Made by a program: the position numbers and the translations under genes
Assembly: GCA_029204225.1 (NCBI GenBank)
Contig: CM055104.1
Span: 49,993,399-50,057,398, forward strand
DNA: 64,000 nt
Direction of reading: 5' to 3'
From: Diphasiastrum complanatum
Lineage: Eukaryota > Streptophyta > Lycopodiopsida > Lycopodiales > Lycopodiaceae
In this document: positions 12,186 through 24,560 of the stretch, in pieces
Numbering within the stretch: the first letter of the stretch is position 1
Layout: each line of letters begins with the position of its first letter
The notes under the pieces: generated by a model
The model's database searches: none
The model's input: only the letters and a program-made list of their open reading frames with translations
What the model was told of the DNA's origin: nothing

Positions 12186-12640
12186 AAGATTCATAAAACT
12201 CTTTATGGGCTCAAGTAGGCACCTAGAGCTTGGTTTGAATGAATTAATAAATATCTATTACAAATTAACTTTTATTCAAATGTTGCTAACTGAAATGTCT
12301 ATATCTGATGGTCCAAGTTACATAAATATTGCACTTTATGTAGATGACTGTCTACTTCTAAGCAATTCTATCTCTTTGTTAGAAATTACCAAGTCAGATC
12401 TTTTAAAAGAATTTGACATAACAGATCTCGGACCAGTTCATTATTTACTTGGCATTTATATCCTTCGGGATAAAACCAAGAAGAAATAATTTCTAAGTTG
12501 ACAAAGGTATTTACAAAACATTCTTGAAAATTTTGGAATGCTCGAATTAAAGCCAATTGATTCACCAATGGATCCAGGACTTAAACTTAGTAGAGATATG
12601 TGTCCTTCGACACTTACTGAAATTTTTGACATGAAGAATT
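12186..12640 (+). pseudogene. Copia reverse transcriptase fragment with YVDD box
   Basis: Translation across frames gives KTLYGLK (stop) APRAWF, then IALYVDDCLLLSNS, then LLKEFDITDLGPVHYLLGI, and further on GMLELKPIDSPMDP. These are the ordered motifs of the copia RT palm and thumb regions. Stops and frame changes interrupt it, and RNase H and integrase are missing. The strand is opposite to the next copia remnant, so the two come from different insertions or from a rearrangement. Confidence 0.85.
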
Positions 12641-12699
12641 ATCCATATTACTCGTGAATTGACTCACTGTCTTCAAACGTAGGATACTCCGGCTGCTAC

Positions 12700-14355
12700 A
12701 AAATTCTACAAATCATTTGGAGACATACTCTCCACCCCTGTCTGTTCTTAACTATTTGACTTTCTTGTCAGTCCACTTCTTAGCCCAATTTACAAACTCT
12801 GTAGATTTTTCTAGTGCTTTAAACTTGCTGAAGTCATCTATGAAGGTGATGTACTATCTTGAACCTCCCAAAGAGACTACATCAAAGGGTCCACAATTGT
12901 TTGAGTGTACTAACTCTAGGAGTTCTTTAGTTTTAGATGAGTCTCTAGTAAAAGGTGTACATGACATCTTGCTTTTATTGCATGCATCATAGAACTTCAA
13001 ACCTATTGCATCCTCGATGCTAACTCTTGAGAATACACCATTCTGGCTAGCTTTGTACAAGGCTAATGTATTCATACGATACAGTCTCCCAAAATTATAT
13101 ATTTGGAGGAATCTGTTTCTTGAAAATTAATAATCATTTTCTTTGTTGTTACGAAATGTGACGTAGCTCCTGAATCAAAAACTACCTCTTGTATGTCTAC
13201 TTGTGATGTGGCACACACATCAGCACACAAATAAGTATTCGAAATTTTGTTGGCTCTTTCTTTAGCCATCTTAGATGATTCTGGTTCTTCCACATAGGAT
13301 GAGATTTTGGAGTTCTCTCTTTTGCTTTGTTCTTTCATGTTTCTTGGATTTTGATAGCAGTCTATAGCTACATGACCCTTCTTGTGACAATGTATGACAC
13401 TCTATCTTGGAATTTAGCCAGCATGTGTCAACTGTGTGACCATCACGCCTGCATCTTTATGCAAGTTTTCTTCTCACCACCTTGTTGTTTGTGCTTGCTC
13501 CTTCCTTTCCATCTGCCTTCCTGATCTCCCTCTTTCTACTGACTCCCTTCTTGTCTCTGAGCTGACTCCCTCTTAGGCAAAAACTTCTTCTTTTGTTGTT
13601 CTTTGTTGTTGTAGAGAGTTTGATCTAACTCATTTATGTCATCATAGTACTCACGAGCTCTACTTCTTCTTTGATCTCATTTATGGCCTTTTCAAGAGTC
13701 ATTTGAGGATCTTTGGCAGTAGAATTCGGGTGGTCTGGAGCGATCTTGGGAGAGCATGTAGGAGGTATCTGAGCTGCTTTTCTTGTGAAACAGCATGTTC
13801 TATTCCAGCATTGTGTTAGGAGAGGAACAAATTCTTCATCTTTCTAATGAAGGTTGTGAGATCTTTGTCATACCATCATAGATAGGTAAGCTGGTCTTCC
13901 AAGTGCATTATCTGATTACATGATTTGGTTTTAAACCTTGCTTGCAGTGCATTTCACGTATCTCTTGCATTAGAGATAGATGAGATGTCAAGAGTGATGC
14001 TATTTTCTATTGAAGATGATATGACAACTATTGCTTTGTCATTCTTTCCTTCCATTCACAAAGTTCTTTGCCTGTGCTGGCAGACATTTCTTCAGTTATG
14101 TCTACCCAGGGCCATAAACCTTCTCCTCTCAAGATGAGAGAAGTTTCACTTTCTAGGCCAAATAATTTGACCCGTCCATCTCAAGAACTGTGCAAATATT
14201 TGATTGCATTTTGCTTATCAAAGCCATATTTTTGAATCATGTAGTTCTTGAATGATCTTGGTATCCTAGAACTTCAGTGCTAGTCAAAATATGACTCTTA
14301 GCGTAGCTTACAATGTGTCAACTTTCAAACAAGCTCTCTGGTTGTGAATAACCAA
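12700..14355 (-). pseudogene. Broken copia Gag-protease-preintegrase region
   Basis: Read on the minus strand from the primer-binding site at 14356, the segment holds a degraded Gag (about 14200-13350), the protease motif VVFDSGATSHF (about 13190-13150), and a GAG-pre-integrase/integrase start ending in ELVHSNNCGP (about 13075-12854). Several frameshifts and stops separate the pieces. The element ends near 12700 and lacks the integrase core, RT and RNase H. Its sequence differs clearly from element A, so it belongs to another copia family. Confidence 0.8.
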
Positions 14356-14367
14356 GCTTTGATACCA
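14356..14367 (-). other. Primer-binding site, one-base variant
   Basis: The plus strand reads gctttgatacca, so the minus strand reads TGGTATCAAAGC, one base away from the usual TGGTATCAGAGC. It lies immediately upstream (minus strand) of the degraded Gag and next to a TG dinucleotide at 14369 that would start the LTR. Confidence 0.75.
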
Positions 14368-14368
14368 C

Positions 14369-14860
14369 TGATGGAACTTTTGGGTGCTTTATCTACGCTT
14401 GATAATTCCTATTGAATACACTTAGATAGAGTCGATCTATGAGTTGTAGCTGCTGCTACAATCTACAATCTAACCTCTTCCAAGCTACAGACCGACAAAA
14501 TATTTCTAATATTGATCAATAAAGAGTAGATGAAAACATGAATGTCAACAAGATACAATAACTAAGCCTTTAATATTCATGCATAAAATTAGCTAAACTT
14601 GTAACTACTGTAAGAAATGCATCAAAAAATTCACAGACCGCACAGGTTGGGTAGGAGGCAAAATCCATCTATTGCGTGTATATTATCAGAATTGATTTTT
14701 ACATCAAAGGACTTGAGCACTGTCTGTCCACAAGAGAGTTACTCTCTCTCACGAGTAGCTAGTATCATACACTAGCACACAAGCACATTTCTTGCTCTCT
14801 CTCATGTTGATCCTATATATTAACAATGGAAAGATAATTAATCTAATCTGCAGTAATAAA
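14369..14860 (-). repeat. Probable 5' LTR of the minus-strand copia remnant (outer end uncertain)
   Basis: The position next to the primer-binding site makes this the 5' LTR. It begins tgatggaact on the plus strand. No second LTR is present, so the far end is a guess; the block includes CT-rich bases near 14745-14805 that would belong to the LTR promoter or R region. Confidence 0.4.
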
Positions 14861-15060
14861 AAGAACATAATATGCTAGTTATAACTACTTTTGATTGCCT
14901 GTCATTGTCCTTCGTGCTTTCCTTACATTCTGTTGCTTGCACTGCCTATTTACATGCTAGTTCCATTTCTCGAAAAATGCAAAGACTCCAATAAAGTCTT
15001 CGACTTAACATTCCAAGCACCCGAGAGCAAAAGTTTTTTTGCAAAAAATGCGAATTTTGG

Positions 15061-15140
15061 CGAGAAATGCGAGAAATGCGAAGTGACATTGCACATGTTT
15101 CCAATTACTTTTGGTACTTTTCGCATTTTTCGCATTTGAC
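15061..15140. repeat. Inverted repeat of 'aatgcgaga' words (hairpin)
   Basis: The left arm 'gagaaatgcgagaaatgcga' (15062-15081) is followed about 35 bp later by 'tttttcgcatttttcgcatt' type sequence (15118-15137). The strands can pair over roughly 20 bp. Short tandem duplication of an 8-9-bp word followed by inversion would explain it. No gene overlaps it. Confidence 0.65.
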
Positions 15141-15209
15141 TTCGGCAAAAAATTTGAAAAAGTTGAGGAATGCAAAATATGGATGCTTTGACATTAGAAA
15201 CCTTCAGTT

Positions 15210-15800
15210 TCTTCACCCCATTCAATCCAGTTGCCTCTACATACATTACTATCTATTCCTTTCAGATATCCATGGTAGTGTCCTAGACTTGGTTAATTAC
15301 TCGTGAATCTGTTGTAGATAAAGAATGTACAAAAATAGACACAAGTTCAAGATAGGTCCATGACACTACACAAACTCAACTGACTAAATGAAATGAATGC
15401 CAAAGAGTCACCTCTCACGAGAGTTGAAATTTCGATTTTATAGTCAACAATTGTTCGATAATCAACAATCTCAACTCAACAATCCTTCAATAGTCGATAG
15501 TTGACACCATCAACTTAACAACCTTCAGATGATGTTCGAACCCAATGGCTACACTTCTCATCTCAAGGACTATTGATACTACTATCGAACGAGAATTCAT
15601 GCCCGCTTCATTGACCACTAATAGAGTAACAATGTGTTGTATACATATATAGAGTAAGATGCACAGACAATCATTATCAGATGAATAATGTATTTGCTGA
15701 GATGCCTAGCACTATCGTCTAGTTCTACACTATTCTTCTATGTGTGTATACTGACAAATGGATTTCATTACAACAATCTCATGTACATTCACCCAATTCT
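15210..15800. repeat. Unnamed dispersed repeat, copy 2
   Basis: The same ordered anchors as copy 1 at 8760-9570 are present, but the variable middle differs. Instead of the ATGTCGATCGACAT series, this copy has words based on 'gtcaacaattgttcgataat' and 'aatagtcgatagttgac' (about 15440-15515), again built of short inverted words. Both copies are non-coding and orientation is arbitrary. Confidence 0.55.
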
Positions 15801-18800
15801 ATTATACTCTGCTTTCTTCAATGATGTCTAACATGTGAATGATTATTGCTATTTCTACTTTTTGATAGTGAATCATATACTCCTTATTCTTCTTGTTGTC
15901 TAATCAATCGAGTTGAAGCGCAGAATCATGTCTATCCTTGACGCCTTCATGATTTTGTAACTATAGTTGTCTAAGACACATATTGACTCATCGAACAATC
16001 GATTGGTTCTATTGTGACAAATGATTCTAAACACAATGCTCTATTATTAGTCTTCTGTAGCGCTAATTAACACGATAGTCTGAGGGTGTCATCCAACACC
16101 TTGAGCTATCGCTCATAGCCTATCGCACCCCACAACTGCCACATCAATTAAGAAAGACGTGATTTTCCAATATTAACAAATGTAATGACTCCTTGAATGT
16201 CGTGAGCTTGGGAGACCACATAATAAAAAGAAGAGAGTGCCCTATCAAAATTTTAGTTTTGATTGAAACCACAAGCCTCCTTTTTCAAAATAGTTAGGCT
16301 AACTTTAAAAAAGAGATAAGACAACCGGAAACCTAAATATAGGTGAATTCAGTCCCCTAACATCCGATCCCAATATTGAAGTCATAGGATTTGTTTGATA
16401 GAATTGGTGGAGTGTGTGGGCCATTTACACATATTTGAATGGCATGATATAGGTATGCTTTAAGAAAAGCATAGTGTACTCCTAAGAGGATTCACTTAGA
16501 ATTGCCAATATGATTTACCTATTTATGAATGACAAAGATGATATATCTTATGCTTCTAACAATCCTCTAACCTCACTAAGTTATCATACATGTGATCACT
16601 AATAGTATAAGCATTAATATAGGCAATGACCTTTTGTAGTTTTTAATACCTTATTCATCATAAGGATGTTCAAAGTCAAACAAAGTAATGATATTGATAT
16701 CCTTTTAAGCAAATATAACTATTGCTACATGTGCTACATGAACTATATTTTTACATTAGAAAGACATAATATTGTCAAACAAAAATGGTCTAATATGTCA
16801 AATATTTTCAATACATGCAGTTTTATACCACTAAAGTTGTATAAGAAACAGGTCACTAGATTTTTTGTAGAAAAGAATGATTTAAAATGTTATCAATCTA
16901 GACATATGAGTGAATAATCACAAATTCATGAATCAAATAAACTTGGACATATGCTTAAAATAATCTAGACATGAGTAAATAATCACAAATTCATGATCAA
17001 AAGAAACTTGGACATACGATTAAAATATGAGGAAAAACACCCAAAGTTTGAAGAATATTTCGTGGAAATAAAAAAACCAACAACATAATGATGCCAATTC
17101 GAAACTTTTAATAAAAGTGTTGAATGTAGTCTATAAAAATCCATGCATTCTCTTTGAAGATTATTCGAATTTTTGTCATACTTCTATTTCTATAGTACTT
17201 TTAAGAAATTCTTGCATGGATATTGTCAATCTTTCATAGGTATTAAGTTCCACATTGCATTCAATCAATAGATTATGCTTTCTTATATATGTCTAGAAAA
17301 TTTTGCACATTAATAGTGGAGCGAATCCCATAGTTTAAAGTTATCATAAATGAAAAAATATAACATATCATACTACTATTGGGAGTAAAAAGTAAATATA
17401 ATGAAGTGAATTATGCACATATAGTAGGAGCTACTATGGTTGCTAAAGATTGTTATAAATTTCACAAATTCCTAAGTAAGCAAGAGAGCATGAAAATGAC
17501 AAGAGAAAGTAATTAAGCATGAATTCAATGCATAAATCTACTTTTGTCTAACTCTAACTATAAATTGAAATGGTAATTAAAAAATAATAATGGGCATTTA
17601 TTGCTAATGTATTAACTTAGATTAAAAAATTAACTTTGACATTACCACATGTGTTAGCCATAAGCCATAAGTTTAATTATATACAAATGAATCAGAATTC
17701 ACACTCCACAAATGTGGATCAATTGATAGATTTCTTGTAGTAACACAAAATTATTTCAATTTTGAATAAATAAAAAACCTTTTAACTTTGGATCTAATAA
17801 CCCTAGTGTCAAATAGATTTTCTTGTGAATTTGATAGTTGAATTAAACCATTACTAGATATATCTATCACCTTCAAAGCTCCAATCCATCAAGTATTCAT
17901 CTTCTCAAGAAATTAGATGTGTTGATTGTCATAATGGTATGTGAGATTGTCTTCTTTCAATTGAGTGTGTCTCTCGCTTTTATAGAATACAAATAACCAA
18001 TCCTTGAAATAATTGGCTGACAAAAACATTACATAGACCAATCTAATCAATATTGCTTCTATCAACTTAGAAGTATACCATAATGATTTGAATTAAATCA
18101 ATGTTTCTTTTCAAAGTGCATTGGTATTCCCTTGAGATATTTTTTAGTCGAGGCAAAAAAATCCTGGTATTCTATTAATAGCTCTATGTACCTTATAAAA
18201 TCTGTTAGAGGTAGCAACTTAGAGAATCTAGCTTTCCTCTATCTCAATGCCTTAGACATAATTAAGATTGATGGTTTTCTCAATAATTTGGCCCAACTCC
18301 TTTCAAGAGTTTCATACTTTGAGGGGTAAGGAGTATATATTGAGAGCATTCTTCCAATCTGATAAGCCAATTGAATAAGTCATGTGGTAGACTTGATGTT
18401 TGTCAATATCAAACTATCAATTGTAATCTTAATCATGACATGAACCCCAAAATAGAACTAGCTGGTACATGTGTTATAAGACATGCTTTCAATTGAACTT
18501 CAATATTGGCTTTCTTCAAATGCCAATCTCAATTCTATGAATCATAACCTGTGATAACTTAACCTTCTTCTTCTTTCTTGGTTGAATCAATGATCTCAAC
18601 ACTTTCTAATAGTGAGTCTTACCTTCTAATATTTTTTAGGAGATAATTTGAAGATATCTTTTCTCAATGTCTACAACAATATTATAATTCTTAATAATGT
18701 TTATCTTGGCTATATTGACTTTGGTGTGGTTTATGGCATTCGACTTTAATATGCCCTTACTAGAATTATTGAAACAAAGAGAAACATGACCAATATGTCT

Positions 18801-19880
18801 TCTCAGGTCAAGACATTTCAATGAAGAGTATCCTAGAGCACCACAATCATAATGTGTTCTTGGAATTGTTTGTAAGCACATATCTTTTCTAAGTAGGAGT
18901 TGTCAAATTTGGGGCTAGAATGAATCTTTTTGATGTCAATGTTGGAAGCATTGAAGTCAAAGTATTTGAGATTGGAGATTGAGATGATGTGGGATTAGTT
19001 CCTTTGGGGTCACTTAAATAATATAGACACTTGGATCATTGGAAGCAACATATTCACAATAAGTAAGATATTACCTTTAGAGTAATAATTTTCTTTTCCT
19101 TCACAAACATTAGACCACACATTTTCTCTGACCATGTGAGATAGTCTCTTTTTGATTTTAGATATCGAAAGTTGGACTTTGAGATCATCAATCTTCTTTT
19201 TTAGATATGAAATGTCCTTCTTAATATTATTAAAATATATCCTTCCACAAACAATTCTTAATCATAAATTTGCTCTATTTTTTCTATTTTTTATGCTTTT
19301 TTTTCTTTGATATAAATATTTTGTAAGAGTAATGTTAGTATCTATATCATCAATGATAATATTGGAGCTAGATTTCATCTCTAGTTTGCTTTCCAAGTAT
19401 AAGAAGGAGAAAAAAAAACTAAATTTTCTATGTGTTGTAGCAAAATGTGAATCTACCATTGCTTAAAAGTTGTAAAACAATACAAACGTTACGTTTATGT
19501 CACAAAACCATTAAACAGACATTATGCCAAGGTGTCCTTATTCTCCTTAATGGACTGAAGGAAAAAATAAGAAAAATTAAAGTAAGTGCTACAAAATGGT
19601 CATTGTAATAAGCAAATTGTCATTATAGGAAGTAGAGTGTTACTAAATGCAAATTTATAACATCCAAAACAATGGAGGATAATGTATGTATGAATTAGAT
19701 GCTCTTGTGATGAGGAGAGCATGTGAATTAACTAAGGTATATATTAGTGATGCTCCAAGAGATTGGCATTTACAACCATATCATGGGAAAAATAGAATAT
19801 CTGAGGCATTAAAAAGATAATATCCCTTGTGATAGACCCTTCTCTACCATTCGGTTATTAGGTGAGATAGGTATGTATTT
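15801..19880. other. AT-rich intergenic DNA, about 4 kb, no gene recognised
   Basis: All frames are short (under about 85 codons) and show no known motif. One local direct repeat is seen near 16910-17010, where 'aaataatcacaaattcatga' style sequence appears twice about 70 bp apart. Otherwise I see no structure. Confidence 0.5.
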
Positions 19881-19884
19881 TTCA

Positions 19885-20262
19885 CTATCGTAACAAGTTT
19901 AGGCAAGCTACCAAAAAGCCAAGCATACTAGTGAAGCTCACCTTTTGTGTTAAAAGTTTCCTTGCTTCATCTACACTTGTAGGTTCATCAAAAGAGGTTA
20001 GGAAAGCAAAATAACTTCCAGAAACTACTTGCTTACCCTTTTCATCATATGTGAGCCTTGAAGGCATTTGTCTTTCACTTGACGTTCTCCTTGGCGATTG
20101 ACTTGATGAAGGTCCATCATCATCACCATCTGAAGTAGGATCCTTTACATCAGCATCAAGAATTTTAGATCCATCCACATCATCAGCAATAATGCTTGAA
20201 GAAACTTTTGGAATGTTCCCCTCATAAAAAATGACATCTCTACCAAAATAATCACTTTGTTA
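19885..20262 (-). pseudogene. Copia integrase-RT linker fragment, inverted relative to its neighbour
   Basis: On the minus strand this reads LDADVKDPTSDGDDDGPSSS, then PSRLTYDEKGKQVVSG and FAFLTSFDEPTSVDEA. This is the acidic linker between integrase and RT, as in elements A and B (A has SRLTYDEKGKQVVDN at the same place). It abuts, head to head at about 20262, a plus-strand RT fragment that begins with the very next part of the protein. The closest relative in the window is element B. Confidence 0.85.
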
Positions 20263-21090
20263 ATGAAGAATGGAACATGGAGATTGGTGGAGTTGCCTAA
20301 GGACAAGAAAGGTATTGGATGCAAATGGATCTTCAAGGTGAAGACAAACCAAGATGGATCTATCAACAAGTACAAGGCAAGGTTAGTGGCAAAAGAATAT
20401 GCTCAACAAAAGGGATTGACTATGATGAGACAAGGGATTGACTATGCTCAACAACAAAAATGGACATTTCAAATGCATTCTTGAATGGTGATCTTGAGGA
20501 GGAAGTGTACATGGAGCAACCCGAGAGCTACACTTGATCAACAAAGCCAAATCATGTGTGTCTACTACAAAAGAGCTTGTATGGCCTTCAGCAAGCACTA
20601 AGGAGTTGATTCGGACTATGCTGGAGATGTAATGGATAGGAAATCCATTAGTTCTCATTGTATTTTCATAGGTGATGGAGCTATATCATGGATGTCGAAG
20701 AAACAAGCCACTATCTCATTGTCATCTAGTGAGGTTGATTACAGAGCTCTTACACATTGCACAAAAAAGGAGATGGTATGGATCAAGAGGATGATCAAGG
20801 ATCTTCACTTGCTAGATTTTTTAGAGAGCCCAGTCATCTTTTGTGACAATCAATCAGCCCAAAGGTTGGCAACCAATCCTATCTTTCATGCTAGGAGCAA
20901 GCATATTGAGGTGCAATATCATTTTGTGAGGGAGCAAGTCTTTGCAAAGGAGGTGGAGCTTCAACATGTGTCCTCAAGGGAATGTGTAGCTGATACCTCA
21001 CCAAAGCATTGGGAAAGGACTTGTTCATGAAGCATAGGACTTCACTTGGAGTGTTATCAAAGTCTATGCTAAAACTAGCTAAAAAGAGAG
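20262..21090 (+). pseudogene. Copia RT-RNase H fragment with an internal deletion
   Basis: The plus strand encodes MKNGTWRLVELPKDKKG and KWIFKVKTNQDGSINKYKAR (start of RT), then damaged NAFLNGDLEEEVYMEQPE and KSLYGL, and then jumps at about 20610 to DYAGDVMDRKS, ISLSSSEVDYRAL and CDNQSAQRLATNPIFHARS (RNase H). The YVDD catalytic region and about 150-200 residues around it are deleted. The tail leads into the LTR at 21091. Frameshifts and stops rule out function. Confidence 0.88.
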
Positions 21091-21540
21091 TGTGAAAGAT
21101 TCAACTAGTTTGATCATATTTGCTATATTTTCATATTTGGCATATTGAGGCCAACTTTGTTTTAAGAATTAGAGATTGAATTTTCAAAGTTCATTAGTCT
21201 AAATTGCATTTGAATAAACACTTTTGGAAAATGTGGGAAAGTTAGAATGCGATTTTGAGTAGATTCAAATTTGAATGTTGGGTACTTTGAATCTAGACCC
21301 AAAAATACTAGGGTTAGCATTTTGGTGGGAAATCCAAGTGGCCAAATAGGGTTTGGACCTGCTATAAAAGGATGTAGCTCGTGGAAAGACACATATTCTC
21401 TTTCACTATCTCATTTCATGCTTATACATAGTTCTCTTGGGTTCTACTATCCATTGGTGCACTATACTTGTGATTGCATGCAATTCTATGTGTAGAATGA
21501 TCTATATTTGCTATTTTTGGATCCACACATGTGAAATACA
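21091..21540 (+). repeat. 3' LTR of the plus-strand copia fragment (450 bp, same family as element B)
   Basis: It begins TGTGAAAGATTCAACTAGTT after the RNase H tail and ends CACACATGTGAAATACA. The minus-strand LTR at 49882-50341 is clearly homologous over its whole length (shared words include 'gtgcactatacttgtgat'-type sequence, 'ccaaatagggtttggacc' and 'tctcatttcatgcttatac'), which fixes both ends. An imperfect palindrome, tccacacatgtgaa, sits next to the 3' end. Confidence 0.85.
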
Positions 21541-21744
21541 GTAGCCTGCTGGCTTTTTACGAATAGCAATAGTACATTATCATTTGATTCATGTTTGATC
21601 AAGTTCTATTAGAGTTTGCATCTCATTTTGTGTGTAGATGCTGATTTTTCTACATTGGTGACATTGGTAGGATATCTTCTTTTGTAACCCAGGATTTTTT
21701 TTGGTAGATTGGATCATCAATGATCTGAAATCTTTCACAGATAA

Positions 21745-23165
21745 TCCAACAAAATCTACTAAAATAATCAATTAAAGGTACATACATCTTAGCTCCACTA
21801 TTGCTAATTGTAGTAATTCCATGAATGTCCGAATGCGCAAGTTGAAAAGGCTTTGTAGATCTAGTATAAGGTAGTCTATGTGACTCAGACAAAGCACAAG
21901 ACTCACGAATATGATTGATGCCACTTAAGGAGCTTGGAAGACCTATCACAACCTTCATCCTAGCCATTGCCTCCAATGACTTGAAGTTGAGGTGTCCCAT
22001 CCTTTTATGCCAAACCTCTTGAATAGGTATTTGCTCCCTTGCAACACATCCAACTTGGTTAGCAATAACACAAGCATCTAGTTTGAACAACTTCCCTTGC
22101 CTTTTACCTTTTCCAATCAAGATATCCTTCCTTTTGATCATACAAGCATCTCCATCAAACTCAACTTTGAAGCCTTTACTTAGCAATTGAGTCACATTAA
22201 GAAAATTCTTGGTAATAGATGGAATGAACAAAACATCCTCCCAATGAACATTCCTACTTGTAGAGAGAGAAATAGGAATTGTGCCAATCTCTTTGATTGC
22301 ACACTCACCATCATTGGTCGTGTAGATCACCCTCTTGTCATCTCCATATGCCAATAAAGAAGTAAAGTACTCTTTGTGAAAAGTCATGTGTGAACTTGCT
22401 CCACTATCAATCCACCATGGATTTAGATCTCCATCATTAGCAAGCATACATGACGACATCACAAAAGCATCATCATTTTCATCTTGAACATCCAAACCAT
22501 CCTCATCAAGAGTAAGATTACCTTGCTTGTCTCCTTGATCTGTCTTCTTCTTGTAGCACTCACTTGCAAAGTGTCCTTTGATGCCACAATAGAAGCGATT
22601 GAGTTTTGATTTATCCTTCTTTTTGCCATTTGAAGAAGCATCCACTTGATCTTGCCCTTTAGACCACTTAATTTTGCTTTTGCCCTTTAATTTTCCCTTG
22701 ATGAACATAGCCTCCTCTCCAACTTGAGATGTTGACGAAGATCCACCTCTTGCTTGAAGCCTATATTTTTCATTCATCAAGATCTCTTGAAGATCAATCA
22801 AACTTGGCCAAGTCTTTTAAATAGCAATAATTTAAACAATATTAGCATGAGCTTTAACAATCCATTAAGAATAACTTGAACAAGCTCTCCTTCCTAAATG
22901 CTCTCATCAATGCAAGCTAACTCATCACTCAAAACTTTCACTCTTAGAATAAAAGTATTTGGACTTTCTTCACTCTTTTGCAAACAAGAAAATATTTGCC
23001 TGCTTAGAGTCAACACTTTAGAAGTAGACTTGGATTCATAAATCTTCTACTATGAATCCCAAGCATCCTTTGATGAAGTACTCTTACCAACTTCCTTGAG
23101 AAGCTCATTGGTAGCATTCATCTTTATCATGTGTAGAGCCCTTTTGGCCCTCTTGTCATACTTAT
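21745..23165 (-). pseudogene. Copia Gag-protease-integrase fragment (element D)
   Basis: From 22801 down to 21650 a 383-codon minus-strand frame is open. It holds the end of Gag, a CCHC knuckle with Cys-to-Arg change (NRFYCGIKGHFASEC), protease NPWWIDSGASSHMTF, preintegrase VWHKRMGHLNFKSLEAM and the first part of the integrase core (LAHSDIHG, LIDYFSRFCW). The N-terminal Gag continues up to about 23165 in broken frames (KRALHMIKM, NELLKEVGKS). Integrase stops about 20 residues after its first Asp region, and the last ~30 codons of the frame are unrelated sequence. It is a close relative of element A. Confidence 0.88.
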
Positions 23166-23648
23166 GAGTTTGATTATATTTTGTTTTCTAAATTGCATAT
23201 CATGTTTTACATCATGATATACTCAGTGGATTTTTGACCTGTCAATATTAAACCCAACGTCTTTCCAATTGAAGCATTGTCCTTAATATTTTGAAGAGCA
23301 ACTAATGCATATCTACAAGAAAAACCAGATAGCTAGCATAAAATCACAATAGCTAAAACATATCCATATCTCATTGATCAAGTAACAAAAAACAGAATAT
23401 ATTTACTTGAATGGTGGTTTTGACAATCTGCCAATAAATTATTTATGAGTTTTGCAAGTTTCATTCTACCCATGCAAGTACCAAACTGTGTGGTCTATTT
23501 GGCAATTTAGGTATCAAACCATCATTGTCATAAAAAATATTTAAGATATTAAATCGTAAATGTGAAATACATTACATGTTTAATAGGTTGAAAAGTTCAA
23601 ATTACAAGGTAGAAAAGACATTTTGACACATTTGAGATCCAAATTATG

Positions 23649-23750
23649 AGTTAAAACATTATTTCAGCATATTTTTTGTAGTCTCCACACATAAATAACA
23701 CGCTGACATTATAAGTCAAATAACTAAAAAGAAAAATATTTACAGCCTTA
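23649..23750 (+). repeat. Single copy of the 'GCAGCCTCCAAA' repeat family
   Basis: The sequence 'gagttaaaacattatttcagc' followed by 'atattttttgtagtctccac' and, later, 'aagtcaaataactaaaaaga' and 'tacagcc' aligns with 40548-40640 in intron 10 of the starch gene, where three further units occur. It is more diverged than those. There is no coding potential. The repeat has no class name that I can support. Confidence 0.6.
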
Positions 23751-24134
23751 TTAACACGAGTCATTTCAAAATGCACACAAAAGTGTGCATTTCAAGCACT
23801 TATTCAAAAAATCATATCTCATAAACTATGATGAATCACATCAAATCCTTTCACATGTGTGTGCTTCATATATACATTCATAGATTAAAAAATTTGAGAC
23901 CTTCATTTTGAGTAGCTTATATATGAGATATGATGTGTCAAACACATGGGGGTATTGATGAAACTTTGATATTTTCATATATGGGACTACATTGTTTTGA
24001 ATTTTACATTCAATTTTTAGCTTGTCTACTCTTAAAAATCCTATATGATTATAGAAACATGCCTGTTAAAAAACACTGAATTTGGAGATCTATAGAGATA
24101 GATATGTGCATTCAAAGTTACCCTTTTAAGTGCT

Positions 24135-24560
24135 GATAAAAATCATCAAACTGGAGGGTTCCTTCCTTCTGGTGTCTTTCTGCAACAACATTGTGATGGC
24201 TCTTGAAAGAGTCAGCTCTGGGTGTGTCGTGATGATCATCACCCAGCTGTCATATGAGCTTGGCAAGCTTGAAAGCAGTGTCATTACTATGTCCCGACAA
24301 CGGCCATTTGCTTTAGCAGTTTCTTGAACTGGTTGACGTGACTCTGTAGAGAATCATCATTGGTCATCTTGAGAGAGAAAAACTTTCTCCTGAGATGTAG
24401 CTTGTAAGCTATGTCAAGCACTCCGCACAAGGTGCGCAAGATGTCCCAGAATTCCTTGGAGGTCTGAGCTTTAGACACATGGCCGATTTGCGTGTCTGAT
24501 ATGTTGAGGGTGATTCAACGAAAAAGCTTTGTCATCCTTAAGCTTCCATCGAGAGATTGC
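24135..24560 (-). pseudogene. Copia Gag (UBN2-type) fragment
   Basis: On the minus strand, MSKAQTSKEFWDILRTLCG and HLRRKFFSLKMTNDDSLQSH are followed, after a frame change, by VMTLLSSLPSSYDSWVMIIT and LTLSRAITMLLQKD. This is the middle of a copia Gag, with the usual LLSSLPSSYD helix. It differs from the Gag of element A and from that at 53374, so a third or fourth family is represented. Confidence 0.8.
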
